A DNA stretch of 64,000 nucleotides from Bacillus fungorum. Lineage in GTDB: Bacteria; Bacillota; Bacilli; Bacillales; Bacillaceae_G. Location: assembly GCF_002746455.1 (NCBI RefSeq), contig NZ_NWUW01000011.1, positions 1-64,000 of the forward strand, given 5' to 3'. Position 1 is the stretch's first letter. The number at the start of each line of letters is the position of its first letter. Positions 26,797-35,211 of the stretch are shown piece by piece. The notes beneath the pieces are model-generated. The model had not been told where the DNA came from and ran no database searches. It saw only the letters and a program-made list of their open reading frames with translations. A program made the translations under genes and the position numbers.

Positions 26797-27204
26797 TTAC
26801 TCTCCTTTTGTATTCTCTAAAAATGTCACTGCACGATGTAAACTATCCTCAAGTTCCGCCTTCACGCGCTGCATTTGTTCCATTTTCTCATCTAGCGTTT
26901 GCACTTGTTTTTCAAGCATCTCTTTAATTTCTTGAATCACTTCACGGTCACGAGGGTTCTCACTATTTCTTCTTTGTTCCATTCTTTCTTTTAAGGATAA
27001 GAAATGTTGCATTTCTTGAAGCGTAATCCCTAACACTTCTTTTGCTTCCACAATCCTTTTAATTCTGGCGATGTCCTCGTCTGTATACAGGCGAATGTTC
27101 CCCTCACTACGTTCAGGGGGATGAATTAAACCAATTTCCTCATAATAACGAAGTGTACGTTTTGTTAAACCAACTTGCTTTGTGACTTCATCAATTTTGT
27201 ACAT
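26797..27204 (-). CDS. MerR-family transcriptional regulator
   Basis: The 135-residue protein has the MerR winged helix at the N-terminus (MYKIDEVTKQVGLTKRTLRYYEEIGLI, given here only as the family landmark spanning residues 1-27), a linker, and a long coiled-coil dimerisation helix (about 75-125) rich in Glu/Lys. It lacks a large ligand-binding domain and metal-binding cysteines, so the inducer is probably a small organic compound. I chose ATG 27204 because GGGAGGAA precedes it. It is the first gene of a two-gene operon with the MFS pump and has a palindromic operator in its promoter. Confidence 0.87.
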   Translation of the reverse strand: MYKIDEVTKQVGLTKRTLRYYEEIGLIHPPERSEGNIRLYTDEDIARIKRIVEAKEVLGITLQEMQHFLSLKERMEQRRNSENPRDREVIQEIKEMLEKQVQTLDEKMEQMQRVKAELEDSLHRAVTFLENTKGE

Positions 27205-27233
27205 GTTTATTCCTCCCTTCACTCAATTATTAC

Positions 27234-27262
27234 ATTTTACGTTAACGTTAACTTTTGTGCAA
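27234..27262 (-). promoter_or_regulatory. promoter and palindromic operator of the merR-MFS operon
   Basis: On the minus strand TTGCAC (27262-27257) and TAAAAT (27239-27234) are 17 bp apart, or 19 bp from the shifted AAATGT. The spacer holds the perfect palindrome GTTAACGTTAAC (27241-27252). A palindrome between -35 and -10 is the hallmark of MerR-controlled promoters. Confidence 0.65.
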
Positions 27263-27356
27263 CTGTTAGACTTTTGTAAATGTTTATCCTATTCAATTGT
27301 ATTTTTCCAAAAGCAGTTTCATAATGAAAGAAAAGAAACGATAAGGAGATTTCTGT

Positions 27357-28082
27357 ATGAATAAACCACTTATTTTCGCTCACCGCGGGGTAAAAGGAAC
27401 ACATCCCGAAAATACGATGATTGCCTTCCAGGAAGCTGAACGCATTGGCGCTCATGGAATTGAGCTTGATGTCCACCTATCAAAAGATGGTGAACTTGTC
27501 GTAATTCACGACGAAACAGTCGATCGTACAACAAATGGCATAGGACTTGTTTCTGAAAAAACGGTAGAGGAACTACAATCGTTGGACGCTGGTAGCCATA
27601 AAGACCCTTCTTTCCACGAAGCAAAAATCCCGACGTTACGAGAAGTATTTATTTGGCTATCTACAACAAGCTTACAACTCAATATTGAATTAAAAACAGA
27701 CGTGATTCACTATCTAAATATCGAAGAAAAAGTTGTGGCTCTCGTTCGAGAATATCATCTATCTAATCAAATTGTATTCTCCTCATTTAACCACGAATCT
27801 GTTTCAGTATTAGCAGAGATTGCTCCTGAAATCCCAAGAGCAATTTTATATGATACACCACTTGCTGATCCGATTGCTGAAGCAAAAAATAGAGAAGCAA
27901 CTGGTTTACATCCAAACTTTCAACTACTAACAAAGGAATTTGTGCAACTAGCGCAAAAACAAGGGTACGTTTTCCGCCCTTATACAATTAACGAATACAA
28001 AGATTTACAAACTATGATTGATTATGGCGTAGATGTCATTATTACCGATTGGCCAGCACGTGCCTTTGAGCTCCTTTCTTAA
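27357..28082 (+). CDS. glycerophosphodiester phosphodiesterase
   Basis: The enzyme splits glycerophosphodiesters from phospholipid turnover into glycerol-3-phosphate and an alcohol. The 241-residue TIM-barrel has the GDPD signature: His9-Arg10 (FAHRG), Glu36 and Asp38 (GIELDV) and His51 (VIHDE). No signal peptide is present, so it acts in the cytoplasm. The start is an ATG after AAGGAGA. It is a single gene, divergent from the merR operon. Confidence 0.92.
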   Translation: MNKPLIFAHRGVKGTHPENTMIAFQEAERIGAHGIELDVHLSKDGELVVIHDETVDRTTNGIGLVSEKTVEELQSLDAGSHKDPSFHEAKIPTLREVFIWLSTTSLQLNIELKTDVIHYLNIEEKVVALVREYHLSNQIVFSSFNHESVSVLAEIAPEIPRAILYDTPLADPIAEAKNREATGLHPNFQLLTKEFVQLAQKQGYVFRPYTINEYKDLQTMIDYGVDVIITDWPARAFELLS

Positions 28083-28100
28083 TTGAAGGAGCTTTTTGTT
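28069..28100 (+). terminator. terminator of the glycerophosphodiesterase gene
   Basis: AGCTCCTT (28069-28076) pairs with AAGGAGCT (28086-28093), followed by TTTTTGTTTT; the stem overlaps the stop codon. Confidence 0.82.
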
Positions 28101-28181
28101 TTCCAAATTTCATTGTTTAAAATAACCGAAAACCCTCAATACTAATACAATAATGTTTGTATGAATGAGGGGCTGAAAAAG

Positions 28182-30233
28182 ATGGATCAAACTATGAATC
28201 CGAAACTTAAAAAATATAAACGTCTTTTCTTCACCGTAATGTTTTCTTCTATTCTTTTTTTCGTTTTTTCCTTTTTTGTTATTATTATAGTTGCAAAAAT
28301 TATGGGACCTCCTCCTGTTGCAGTCCCGCAAACAAGTGTCTTTTACGCTAATGATGACACTGTTATAGGACAAAGTAATGAAGTGCAAAAACGATACAAT
28401 GTATCTCTCAATGAAATTTCTCCTTATGTAAAAGAGGCTACACTTTCTATCGAGGATCAACGATTCTACAAACATCATGGCTTTGATATGAAGCGTATTG
28501 CTGGTGCCATTGTTGCCGATTTAAAAGCGATGGCAAAAGTCCAAGGTGCTAGTACGATCACACAACAGTATGCCCGTAACCTATACTTAGATCATGATAA
28601 AACGTGGAAACGTAAACTATTAGAAGCAATGTACACAATCCGTCTTGAAGTGAATTATAATAAAAATCATATTTTAGAAGGATATTTAAATACAATTTAT
28701 TACGGGCATGGTGCTTACGGAATCGAAGCTGCGTCCCGTCTATATTTCGATAAAACAGCAAAAGAATTAACATTAGCGGAAGCTAGTATGCTCGCAGGTA
28801 TCCCGAAAGGACCTAGTGTCTACTCTCCCTTTTTAAAAGAGGATCGTGCTAAAGGACGACAATCTCTCATATTAGATGAAATGGTAGGGCAAGGTTATAT
28901 TACGAAGAAACAAGCCGCTTCAGCGAAGAAAGAACCACTAACTTTCGCTTCATTAGATACGAAAAAAGTGGCAGAGGTCGCACCCTATTTCCAAGATGCT
29001 GTACAAGCTTCTCTTCTTCGTGATATCGGATTAGATGAACAAGCCTTACAAAAAGGTGGCCTGCGTATTTATACAACGCTAGACCCTAAATTACAATCAG
29101 TTGCAGAGCAAGCTGTAAAAGATCACATACCTGACACAACAAACATACAAACTGCACTCGTCTCTATGAATCCAAAAACAGGTGAAGTAGCTGCCCTTGT
29201 TGGTGGAACTGATTATAATACAAGTCAATTTAACAGGGCTACACAGGCCGCTCGCCAGCCTGGATCTACGTTTAAACCTTTTCTATATTATGCGGCATTA
29301 GAACGAGGATTCACCCCCGCTACGCGCTTAAAAAGCGAATACACTGTATTCACTTTAGGTGACGGTGTTTCAAAGTATAAACCGAAAAACTATAAAGACT
29401 ATTATGCAGACAATTTTGTAACAATGGCGCAAGCTCTTGCGGTCTCTGATAACGTCTATGCCGTGAAAACCAATTTATTTTTAGGCGAAGACATTCTTAC
29501 AAAAACAGCGAAGCAATTCGGAATTAAGAGTGCATTAAAAGACGTCCCATCTCTTGCTCTCGGTACGTCTCCTGTAAAACCAATTGAAATGGTTAACGCT
29601 TATAGCATGTTCGCAAACGGTGGAAAAGAAGTAAAACCGATTTTCATTCGCCGCATTATGGATCATGAAGGAAATATGTTATACGACGCTCATTTGGAGA
29701 GTAAACAAGTTCTAGATAAGAGCAAAGCGTTTGTAATGGAAGAAATGATGACGGGCATGTTTAATAAAAAACTAAGCAGTTATGCTGCTGTAACTGGGCA
29801 ATCGATGTTATCTAAACTATCAAGAACATATGCTGGAAAATCTGGTTCTACTGAAACAGATAGTTGGATGATTGGGTTTACCCCGCAAATTGTAACTGGT
29901 GTGTGGGTTGGATATGATCAACCTAAATCAATCTCAAACGTAGCAGAACAAGGATATGCGAAAAGAATATGGACGGATACGATGGAGAAAGGCTTAAATG
30001 GACAACCTAAAAAAGAGTTTAAGCAGCCAAGTGACGTCGTTGCAGTCGATATTAACCCTGAAAACGGAAAAATCGCTACAAAAAACTGTCCAATTTCAGT
30101 GAAAATGTACTTCGCAAAAGGTACAGAACCAACTGAATATTGTATGGATCATGTCGATGATAAAGAGGAATTTGAAAAGACAACTGAAGAAAAGAAAAAA
30201 ACAAGTTGGTGGAAAAGATATCTTCCTTGGTAA
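28182..30233 (+). CDS. pbpG: class A penicillin-binding protein (PBP2d-like)
   Basis: This bifunctional peptidoglycan synthase is anchored by one N-terminal helix. Over 683 residues the glycosyltransferase GT51 domain shows EDQRFYKHHG, GASTITQQYARN and GHGAYGIEAASRLYF. The transpeptidase domain has SxxK at 362-365 (PGSTFK), SDN at 422-424 and KSG at 553-555. The KSG triad in place of KTG is also found in B. subtilis PbpG, the closest relative I recognise, which acts in spore germ-cell-wall synthesis. I chose ATG 28182, ten bases after GAGGGG, over the unsupported ATG at 28161. Confidence 0.92.
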   Translation: MDQTMNPKLKKYKRLFFTVMFSSILFFVFSFFVIIIVAKIMGPPPVAVPQTSVFYANDDTVIGQSNEVQKRYNVSLNEISPYVKEATLSIEDQRFYKHHGFDMKRIAGAIVADLKAMAKVQGASTITQQYARNLYLDHDKTWKRKLLEAMYTIRLEVNYNKNHILEGYLNTIYYGHGAYGIEAASRLYFDKTAKELTLAEASMLAGIPKGPSVYSPFLKEDRAKGRQSLILDEMVGQGYITKKQAASAKKEPLTFASLDTKKVAEVAPYFQDAVQASLLRDIGLDEQALQKGGLRIYTTLDPKLQSVAEQAVKDHIPDTTNIQTALVSMNPKTGEVAALVGGTDYNTSQFNRATQAARQPGSTFKPFLYYAALERGFTPATRLKSEYTVFTLGDGVSKYKPKNYKDYYADNFVTMAQALAVSDNVYAVKTNLFLGEDILTKTAKQFGIKSALKDVPSLALGTSPVKPIEMVNAYSMFANGGKEVKPIFIRRIMDHEGNMLYDAHLESKQVLDKSKAFVMEEMMTGMFNKKLSSYAAVTGQSMLSKLSRTYAGKSGSTETDSWMIGFTPQIVTGVWVGYDQPKSISNVAEQGYAKRIWTDTMEKGLNGQPKKEFKQPSDVVAVDINPENGKIATKNCPISVKMYFAKGTEPTEYCMDHVDDKEEFEKTTEEKKKTSWWKRYLPW

Positions 30234-30268
30234 AAAAATAGCTGACGGACATCCGTCAGCTATTTTTT
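30233..30268. terminator. bidirectional terminator between pbpG and ywhD
   Basis: GCTGACGGA (30241-30249) pairs with TCCGTCAGC (30252-30260), flanked by AAAAAATA and TATTTTTT, serving both convergent genes. Confidence 0.88.
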
Positions 30269-30776
30269 ATTCACTCAATAACGCACGGCGCAATTCTTCA
30301 CTAGATTCGTTCCAAATCGCTTCATTATGTTCTTTCAAGAACGTACCAAGTACTTTTTTAGATGATTCATCCATATGATCCACCATAATGTGACGCTTCA
30401 ATGATTTATCCATTTTGTTTACATGCTCTGGAAGTGATTTATATCCGCGACGAATTTCACGGTCAACTGTCATTTCACAAGCTGTTACACCTGCATAATA
30501 AGCACCTGTCGCTGTTCTTTCAATCGTTACCCATACAAGCCAAAATGGTTTTCCGTTTGGAACTTCATCTTTATTTGTTAAAAACTTAATACCTTTTTCG
30601 ACTGTACTACGCGCATGCATCGCACCGATATCAACGAAAGCATTTTTTTCTAATACATCCACAAATACAGGTGAAATATTCTCTAGGCTTAATGTCCCAA
30701 CGCCAAAACCACCATGTCCATCTGTTGAATCATTTTTCACGATATTAAAACCAATTTTTTTCTTTTTCTCTGTCAT
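30267..30776 (-). CDS. ywhD: YwhD family protein
   Basis: The 169-residue protein is recognised by overall similarity and synteny with B. subtilis YwhD (DGHGGFGVGTLSLENISPVF near the N-terminus). The family has no assigned function. No signal peptide or membrane segment is seen, so it should be cytosolic. It lies 18 bp downstream of the site-2 protease gene ywhC, so the two are probably co-transcribed. The ATG follows GAGGAGGAGC. Confidence 0.88.
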   Translation of the reverse strand: MTEKKKKIGFNIVKNDSTDGHGGFGVGTLSLENISPVFVDVLEKNAFVDIGAMHARSTVEKGIKFLTNKDEVPNGKPFWLVWVTIERTATGAYYAGVTACEMTVDREIRRGYKSLPEHVNKMDKSLKRHIMVDHMDESSKKVLGTFLKEHNEAIWNESSEELRRALLSE

Positions 30777-30794
30777 ATGTAAGCTCCTCCTCGT

Positions 30795-31466
30795 TTAAAG
30801 GCCGAAAATAGGCGCAATGATATTCTGTAAAAATATTAATACATACGGAATAACAACATTAAAAATAGGCTGGATTGTGTAATTGCTAAGCGGTGTAATA
30901 ACAAGAATTAATAACGCTATCGCTCCATACTTTTCATACTGTGTCATTTTCGCACGAATATTTGTTGGTGCTAGATCCTCCACTACGCGATATCCATCAA
31001 GTGGTGGTATCGGTAATAAGTTAAAGATAAGTAAAACGATATTCAACATAATAAAAATCTGGAAAAATTGAGCTAATGTATCTGCTACTGCAGATGGAAT
31101 TGAGTATAATACACCAAATTTTAATAAGCTATACCAAATAATTAAACCGATTGCGCTTAAAATTAAGTTACTAATCGGTCCTGCAATTGAAACTAATATA
31201 CCTGCAAGACGTGGTCTTTTAAAGTTATACGGGTTAACAGGAACTGGTCTTGCCCAACCAAAACCAAGAATTAACACTGCAATCATTCCGATAGGATCTA
31301 AGTGTGCCATCGGTGATAAAGTTAAACGGCCTTGTCTCTTTGCTGTATCGTCTCCAAATTTATATGCAACATATGCATGCGCAAATTCATGCACTGATAA
31401 TGCAATAATAATCGCCATTGCTACCAAAGGAATTTGATGCAACGGGTATCTAAATAACTGGTCCAT
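30795..31466 (-). CDS. ywhC: site-2-protease family membrane metalloprotease (M50B)
   Basis: This 223-residue integral membrane protein has the zinc motif HEFAH (His26, Glu27, His30) in its first helix and the second metal-binding motif in NLLPIPPLDG (Asp157), followed by further hydrophobic helices. It is the short, PDZ-less S2P class. Such enzymes cut transmembrane segments of anti-sigma factors or signal peptides; the substrate of YwhC is not known. It is convergent or divergent with no regulatory partner and paired with ywhD. The start is an ATG after GAGGAGATG. Confidence 0.9.
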   Translation of the reverse strand: MDQLFRYPLHQIPLVAMAIIIALSVHEFAHAYVAYKFGDDTAKRQGRLTLSPMAHLDPIGMIAVLILGFGWARPVPVNPYNFKRPRLAGILVSIAGPISNLILSAIGLIIWYSLLKFGVLYSIPSAVADTLAQFFQIFIMLNIVLLIFNLLPIPPLDGYRVVEDLAPTNIRAKMTQYEKYGAIALLILVITPLSNYTIQPIFNVVIPYVLIFLQNIIAPIFGL

Positions 31467-31578
31467 ACTTCATCTCCTCTTCAATATGTCAAAAAAAGAA
31501 AATATTTGTTTTTTCGATTGTTCTTCCCCATAATCCGCTATAATAAGATTGTAACTTACATAAAAGGAGCGATTATAT

Positions 31579-31764
31579 ATGCCATACGTAACAGTGAAAA
31601 TGCTAGAAGGACGCACAGAGGAACAAAAGAAAGCTCTTGCTGAGAAAGTAACAGCAGCAGTAAGCGAAACAACTGGTGCTCCTGAAGAAAACATCGTTGT
31701 TTTCATCGAAGAAATGTCTAAAAACCATTATGCAGTTGGCGGAAAACGCTTAAGCGACAAATAA
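31579..31764 (+). CDS. ywhB: 4-oxalocrotonate tautomerase family protein
   Basis: This 61-residue tautomerase subunit starts Met-Pro, so the catalytic Pro1 is exposed after Met removal. The conserved Arg12-region and the beta-alpha-beta body (PYVTVKMLEG, then EENIVVFIEEM) fit the 4-OT hexamer family. The physiological substrate in Bacillus is unknown. The gene is divergent from ywhC with AAAGGAGCG ahead of it and ends at a terminator. Confidence 0.92.
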   Translation: MPYVTVKMLEGRTEEQKKALAEKVTAAVSETTGAPEENIVVFIEEMSKNHYAVGGKRLSDK

Positions 31765-31780
31765 TTTCAAGTTCTTTCAT

Positions 31781-31810
31781 AAGAAGCAGCTCTTAGCTGC
31801 TTCTTATTTT
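31781..31810. terminator. bidirectional terminator between ywhB and ywfO
   Basis: AAGAAGCAGCT (31781-31791) and AGCTGCTTCTT (31795-31805) with a 3-base loop and T run. Confidence 0.88.
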
Positions 31811-33108
31811 TTCCCTTCTAGTAACTCGATGATTCTCTCTTTATATTTTCCTTTTCTTCCATCTTCATAGATTAAATCATGCGGATAGAATAGTTTTTGA
31901 TCCCTTCTCTTCTTACCAGTAATTGCCTCAACAATATCCGATTCACGTGAAAGCTCTCTGAGCTCTCCATTTGGCATAAGAAGTAAGATTGGCAGACGTT
32001 CTTCTTCTTCACCAGCACGGTAAAAGTCGTACGGTAAGTCTGATGTTGAATCAACTACTAAATAGTATTCTGGATCAAGTCCAATCTTTTTAAATAAGCT
32101 ACTTAATTCCATCCAATTATCTAAACCGTGCTTATCTGTAAACTCTACATATTTAAATAGGTTTCGATTCATAAAACGGCGGCATAGATCGCTTAAAATT
32201 GGATCTTCTTCGTCTTGCCATACTTGGAAGTAATAATACATAACGTTCTCGTCTAACTTTAAATAATCCTCTACTGTTACTTCTTCTTCAAATAAAGAAT
32301 AGAAATGAACAGGATGATTTTTAAATGTATAATACTTCTCATGCAATGATTTTGCACGGTGTAAAATCTTCGTTAAAATAACTTCGGCACTTCGAGTTAC
32401 TGGATGGAAATATACTTGCCAATACATTTGATAACGACTCATAATATAATGCTCAACAGCATGCATACCACTATTTTTAATAACTACTTGATTCCCGTAC
32501 GGACGCATAACACGCAGTATACGTTCCATATCAAAGTTTCCATACTTTACGCCAGTAAAGTACGCATCCCTTAATAAATAGTCCATACGATCTGCATCAA
32601 TTTGACTGGAAATCATACTAATTGCTAATTTATTAGTAGATGTTTTTGCGATTACATCGGCTACCTTTTGCGGAAAGTCTTTATCCACACGACTTAATAC
32701 GCGATTAATTTCCGTATCTCCAACGATAATCTTTTGCGTAAATTTCTCATGATCTAATGAAAATACTTTTTCAAACGAGTGAGAAAACGGGCCGTGACCG
32801 ACATCATGAAGTAATGCCGCACATAAACATAACAATCTATCTTCAGCATTCCAGTTCGGTCTGCCAGCAAACACATCATCAATCATACGACGAATAATTT
32901 CATATACACCTAACGAATGAGTAAAGCGACTATGCTCTGCACCGTGAAATGTAAAAAATGTCGTTCCAAGCTGCTTAATACGGCGCAAGCGTTGAAATTC
33001 TTTCGTTCCGATTAAATCCCAAATAACGCGATCGCGCACGTGCACATATTTATGTACCGGGTCTTTAAACACTTTTGTTTCGCTGAGTTTGTCGTTTAAA
33101 TATACCAC
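31804..33108 (-). CDS. ywfO: HD-domain phosphohydrolase (YwfO family)
   Basis: The 434-residue protein is related to dGTP triphosphohydrolases and SAMHD1-type enzymes. The metal site of the HD domain is visible as His64 (SRFTHSLG), His101-Asp102 (ALLHDVGHGPFSHS) and a downstream Asp in SSQIDADRMDYLLRDA. Relatives hydrolyse dNTPs or NTPs; the specific substrate here is inferred only. The start is a GTG nine bases after AAAGGGGGA. It is a single gene, as in B. subtilis, where it lies near rsfA and pta. Confidence 0.9.
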   Translation of the reverse strand: MVYLNDKLSETKVFKDPVHKYVHVRDRVIWDLIGTKEFQRLRRIKQLGTTFFTFHGAEHSRFTHSLGVYEIIRRMIDDVFAGRPNWNAEDRLLCLCAALLHDVGHGPFSHSFEKVFSLDHEKFTQKIIVGDTEINRVLSRVDKDFPQKVADVIAKTSTNKLAISMISSQIDADRMDYLLRDAYFTGVKYGNFDMERILRVMRPYGNQVVIKNSGMHAVEHYIMSRYQMYWQVYFHPVTRSAEVILTKILHRAKSLHEKYYTFKNHPVHFYSLFEEEVTVEDYLKLDENVMYYYFQVWQDEEDPILSDLCRRFMNRNLFKYVEFTDKHGLDNWMELSSLFKKIGLDPEYYLVVDSTSDLPYDFYRAGEEEERLPILLLMPNGELRELSRESDIVEAITGKKRRDQKLFYPHDLIYEDGRKGKYKERIIELLEGKK

Positions 33109-33210
33109 CTTCCGACATCCCCCTTTCTTTACTGCATTCTTACTATATATTATAAACGAAATAGGAAACAGAAAGAAATGAAAGACTATATTAATTGCCC
33201 TTATATAAAG

Positions 33211-33249
33211 AAAAAATCACTTTTACCGGAGTAAAAGTGATTTCTTTTT
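33211..33249 (-). terminator. terminator of the siderophore-binding protein gene
   Basis: AAATCACTTTTAC (33214-33226) pairs with GTAAAAGTGATTT (33231-33243), with an A run (T on the minus strand) outside the stem. Confidence 0.85.
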
Positions 33250-33254
33250 ATACA

Positions 33255-34190
33255 TTATTTCCCTAAAACGAACTCAGCAACTTCATCTAAGATCATTTCT
33301 TTACCTAGTGGGAAGTAACCTTTGTTTACGTCTTCGTTTTTAATTGTAAATACGTGGTTGTTTTTAACAGCGTTCATGTTTTTCCAAATTGATTCTTCTT
33401 GGAATTCTTTTAGACGCTGAGAACCGTCACCAGTCGTAAATACGAATAAGTAATCTGGGTTGTAATCGATTAAAGCTTCTTTTTGTACTTGTACTAGCGG
33501 TTTATCAGTTGGTGTACCTTTAACTGCTGGTAATTTTAAATCATTAAAGATTACGCTACCGTAACCGTAGTCACCATATACGCGGAAGGCATTTGGATAT
33601 GCAGCCATTTTCATGAATTTAGCATCGCCAGTTTTCGCAACGATTTTGTCATGTAATTTGCTTGCTTTTTCATCATACTGTTTGAACCATTCTTTTGTTT
33701 CTTTCTCTTTACCGAAGATTTGACCTACTTCTTCGAATTTCGGACGCCATTGGTCTAATGGAGTTTTTAACATAACTGTTGGTGCAATTTTAGATAATTG
33801 ATCATAAATCTTTTCTTGACGGTTGTTTACAAGAATTAAGTCTGGTTTTGCAGCAGCTACTGCTTCGATATTAATTTTATCGCCCCAAGCAGAACCAACT
33901 GGTTTTACGTCTTTTAATTTATTTGCAATATGTGCATCAATTTTTTCTTGAGATGTATTAGCAGTAATAATTGGTTTCATACCAAAGATTAATAATTCTT
34001 CTGTTGAACCACTAAGGTCAGCAATTTTCTTTGGATTTGCAGGGATTTTAATTTCCCCTTTTGCATGTTGTACAGTGCGCTCTTCAGTCTTCGCATCTGC
34101 TTTCTTCTCTTCTTTGTTAGAACAAGCTGCAAATAGTACAGAAGTAACGACTAGTACCATTGCTAATAACGCCATTTTAAAATTCTTCAT
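33255..34190 (-). CDS. iron(III)-siderophore substrate-binding lipoprotein
   Basis: This 311-residue lipoprotein captures a ferric siderophore outside the membrane. The lipobox FAAC places the lipidated cysteine at residue 23. The rest is a two-lobed type III binding fold with a long central helix (RPKFEEVGQIFGKEKETKEW) and the family segment PDLILVNNRQ. It resembles FeuA/YfiY-type receptors, but the siderophore cannot be assigned. It is the last gene of the importer cluster, separated from the ATPase gene by 192 bp that hold a 23-codon ORF and an AT-rich palindrome, so it may be made at a different level from the rest. Confidence 0.92.
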   Translation of the reverse strand: MKNFKMALLAMVLVVTSVLFAACSNKEEKKADAKTEERTVQHAKGEIKIPANPKKIADLSGSTEELLIFGMKPIITANTSQEKIDAHIANKLKDVKPVGSAWGDKINIEAVAAAKPDLILVNNRQEKIYDQLSKIAPTVMLKTPLDQWRPKFEEVGQIFGKEKETKEWFKQYDEKASKLHDKIVAKTGDAKFMKMAAYPNAFRVYGDYGYGSVIFNDLKLPAVKGTPTDKPLVQVQKEALIDYNPDYLFVFTTGDGSQRLKEFQEESIWKNMNAVKNNHVFTIKNEDVNKGYFPLGKEMILDEVAEFVLGK

Positions 34191-34248
34191 GTTCCCACTC
34201 CTTCTAGGTGTATTTCTCTTATAAGTTACAATGAACTATAAGAAACAA

Positions 34249-34288
34249 TAATAACAATTAATTAATATATATTTATTAATTGTTATTA
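34249..34288 (-). other. AT-rich inverted repeat upstream of the binding-protein gene
   Basis: AATAACAATTAAT (34249-34261) is mirrored by ATTAATTGTTATT (34276-34288) around an AT-only centre. It lies about 60 bp ahead of the binding-protein start and covers the end of the 23-codon ORF. It could set transcript stability or be a protein-binding site. Confidence 0.4.
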
Positions 34289-34347
34289 ATAGCCCATTCT
34301 AACGGGCGTTCAACTTCCCATTCATATATAAGAAGCTCAACGTCCAT
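34276..34347 (-). CDS. 23-codon ORF between the ATPase and binding-protein genes
   Basis: ATG at 34347 is preceded by GGAGGGGGA at ideal spacing, and the frame encodes a 23-residue acidic peptide (beginning MDVELLIYEWEVERPLEW, ending INNN) before TAA. The strong ribosome binding site and position inside the operon argue for translation. No family is recognised. It could be a microprotein, or a leader whose translation influences the palindrome that covers its stop codon. Confidence 0.4.
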   Translation of the reverse strand: MDVELLIYEWEVERPLEWAINNN

Positions 34348-34382
34348 TAGAAGTCCCCCTCCTCTCTAAGAGGAGGTTCTAT

Positions 34383-35195
34383 TTATGCTTTTTTTCGTAA
34401 TTGATTATTAATCATCATTAAATCATATGTTAAACAAATTGGTTTACAGTTTACTGGACATGGAACGATTTGAGCTTCAATCTCAAATACGTTACGAAGT
34501 GTTTCACTTGTCATCACTTCATCTGGCGTTCCTTGTTTCATTAACTTACCTGCTTTTAATGCAATCATATGATCTGAGAAACGAGAAGCATGGTTTAAGT
34601 CATGGATAACCATTACAATTGTTCGACCTTCTTCTTCATTTAACTTTTTCAATAAATTTAATACTTCTAATTGATGAGCCATATCTAAGTACGTTGTTGG
34701 TTCATCTAATACGAGTAATTCTGTTCCTTGTGCAAGAGCCATCGCAATCCATACACGTTGACGTTGACCACCTGATAAAGCTTCTGCTGGACGGTTTGCA
34801 AACTCAGTCATTCCAGTCACTTCAAGTGCCCAATGAATGTAGCGATAATCCTCTTCTTTTAACGTTCCAAATCCTTTTTGATGAGGAAAGCGTCCGTATG
34901 AAACAAGTTCAAACACAGTAAGGCCTGTTGGCACTTCTGCAGTCTGTGGTAAAATTGCCATTTTCTTTGCGATTTCTTTCGTTGGCTGTTTCTCAATTGC
35001 TTTTCCGTCAAGATAAACAGTACCTTTTTTCGCCTTCAAAATACGAGAAGCCGTTTTTAATAATGTGGACTTCCCACAACCATTTGGTCCAATAATTGTT
35101 GTAATTTTCCCTTCCGGAATTTCAACTGTTAATCCATCAATAATTAACCCTTCATTATAGCCAACAGATACCGCATCAACTGCTAAAGTTGCCAT
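34383..35195 (-). CDS. iron-siderophore ABC transporter ATP-binding protein
   Basis: The 270-residue FecE/FhuC-type ATPase has Walker A GPNGCGKST at 36-44, signature LSGGQRQRVWIAMALAQ, Walker B LLVLDEPTTYLDM and H-loop VMVIHDLNHASRFSDH. The C-terminus contains a CPVNCKPICL cysteine cluster that is usual in this subgroup. It powers the two FecCD permeases encoded just upstream (16-bp gap), with an ATG after GGGAGG. Confidence 0.93.
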   Translation of the reverse strand: MATLAVDAVSVGYNEGLIIDGLTVEIPEGKITTIIGPNGCGKSTLLKTASRILKAKKGTVYLDGKAIEKQPTKEIAKKMAILPQTAEVPTGLTVFELVSYGRFPHQKGFGTLKEEDYRYIHWALEVTGMTEFANRPAEALSGGQRQRVWIAMALAQGTELLVLDEPTTYLDMAHQLEVLNLLKKLNEEEGRTIVMVIHDLNHASRFSDHMIALKAGKLMKQGTPDEVMTSETLRNVFEIEAQIVPCPVNCKPICLTYDLMMINNQLRKKA

Positions 35196-35211
35196 ACAAA
35201 AAAGCCTCCCT

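Noticed and set aside
29838..29846. KSG instead of KTG in the transpeptidase of pbpG
   Set aside because: The same substitution occurs in B. subtilis PbpG, so it is a family trait and not a defect.
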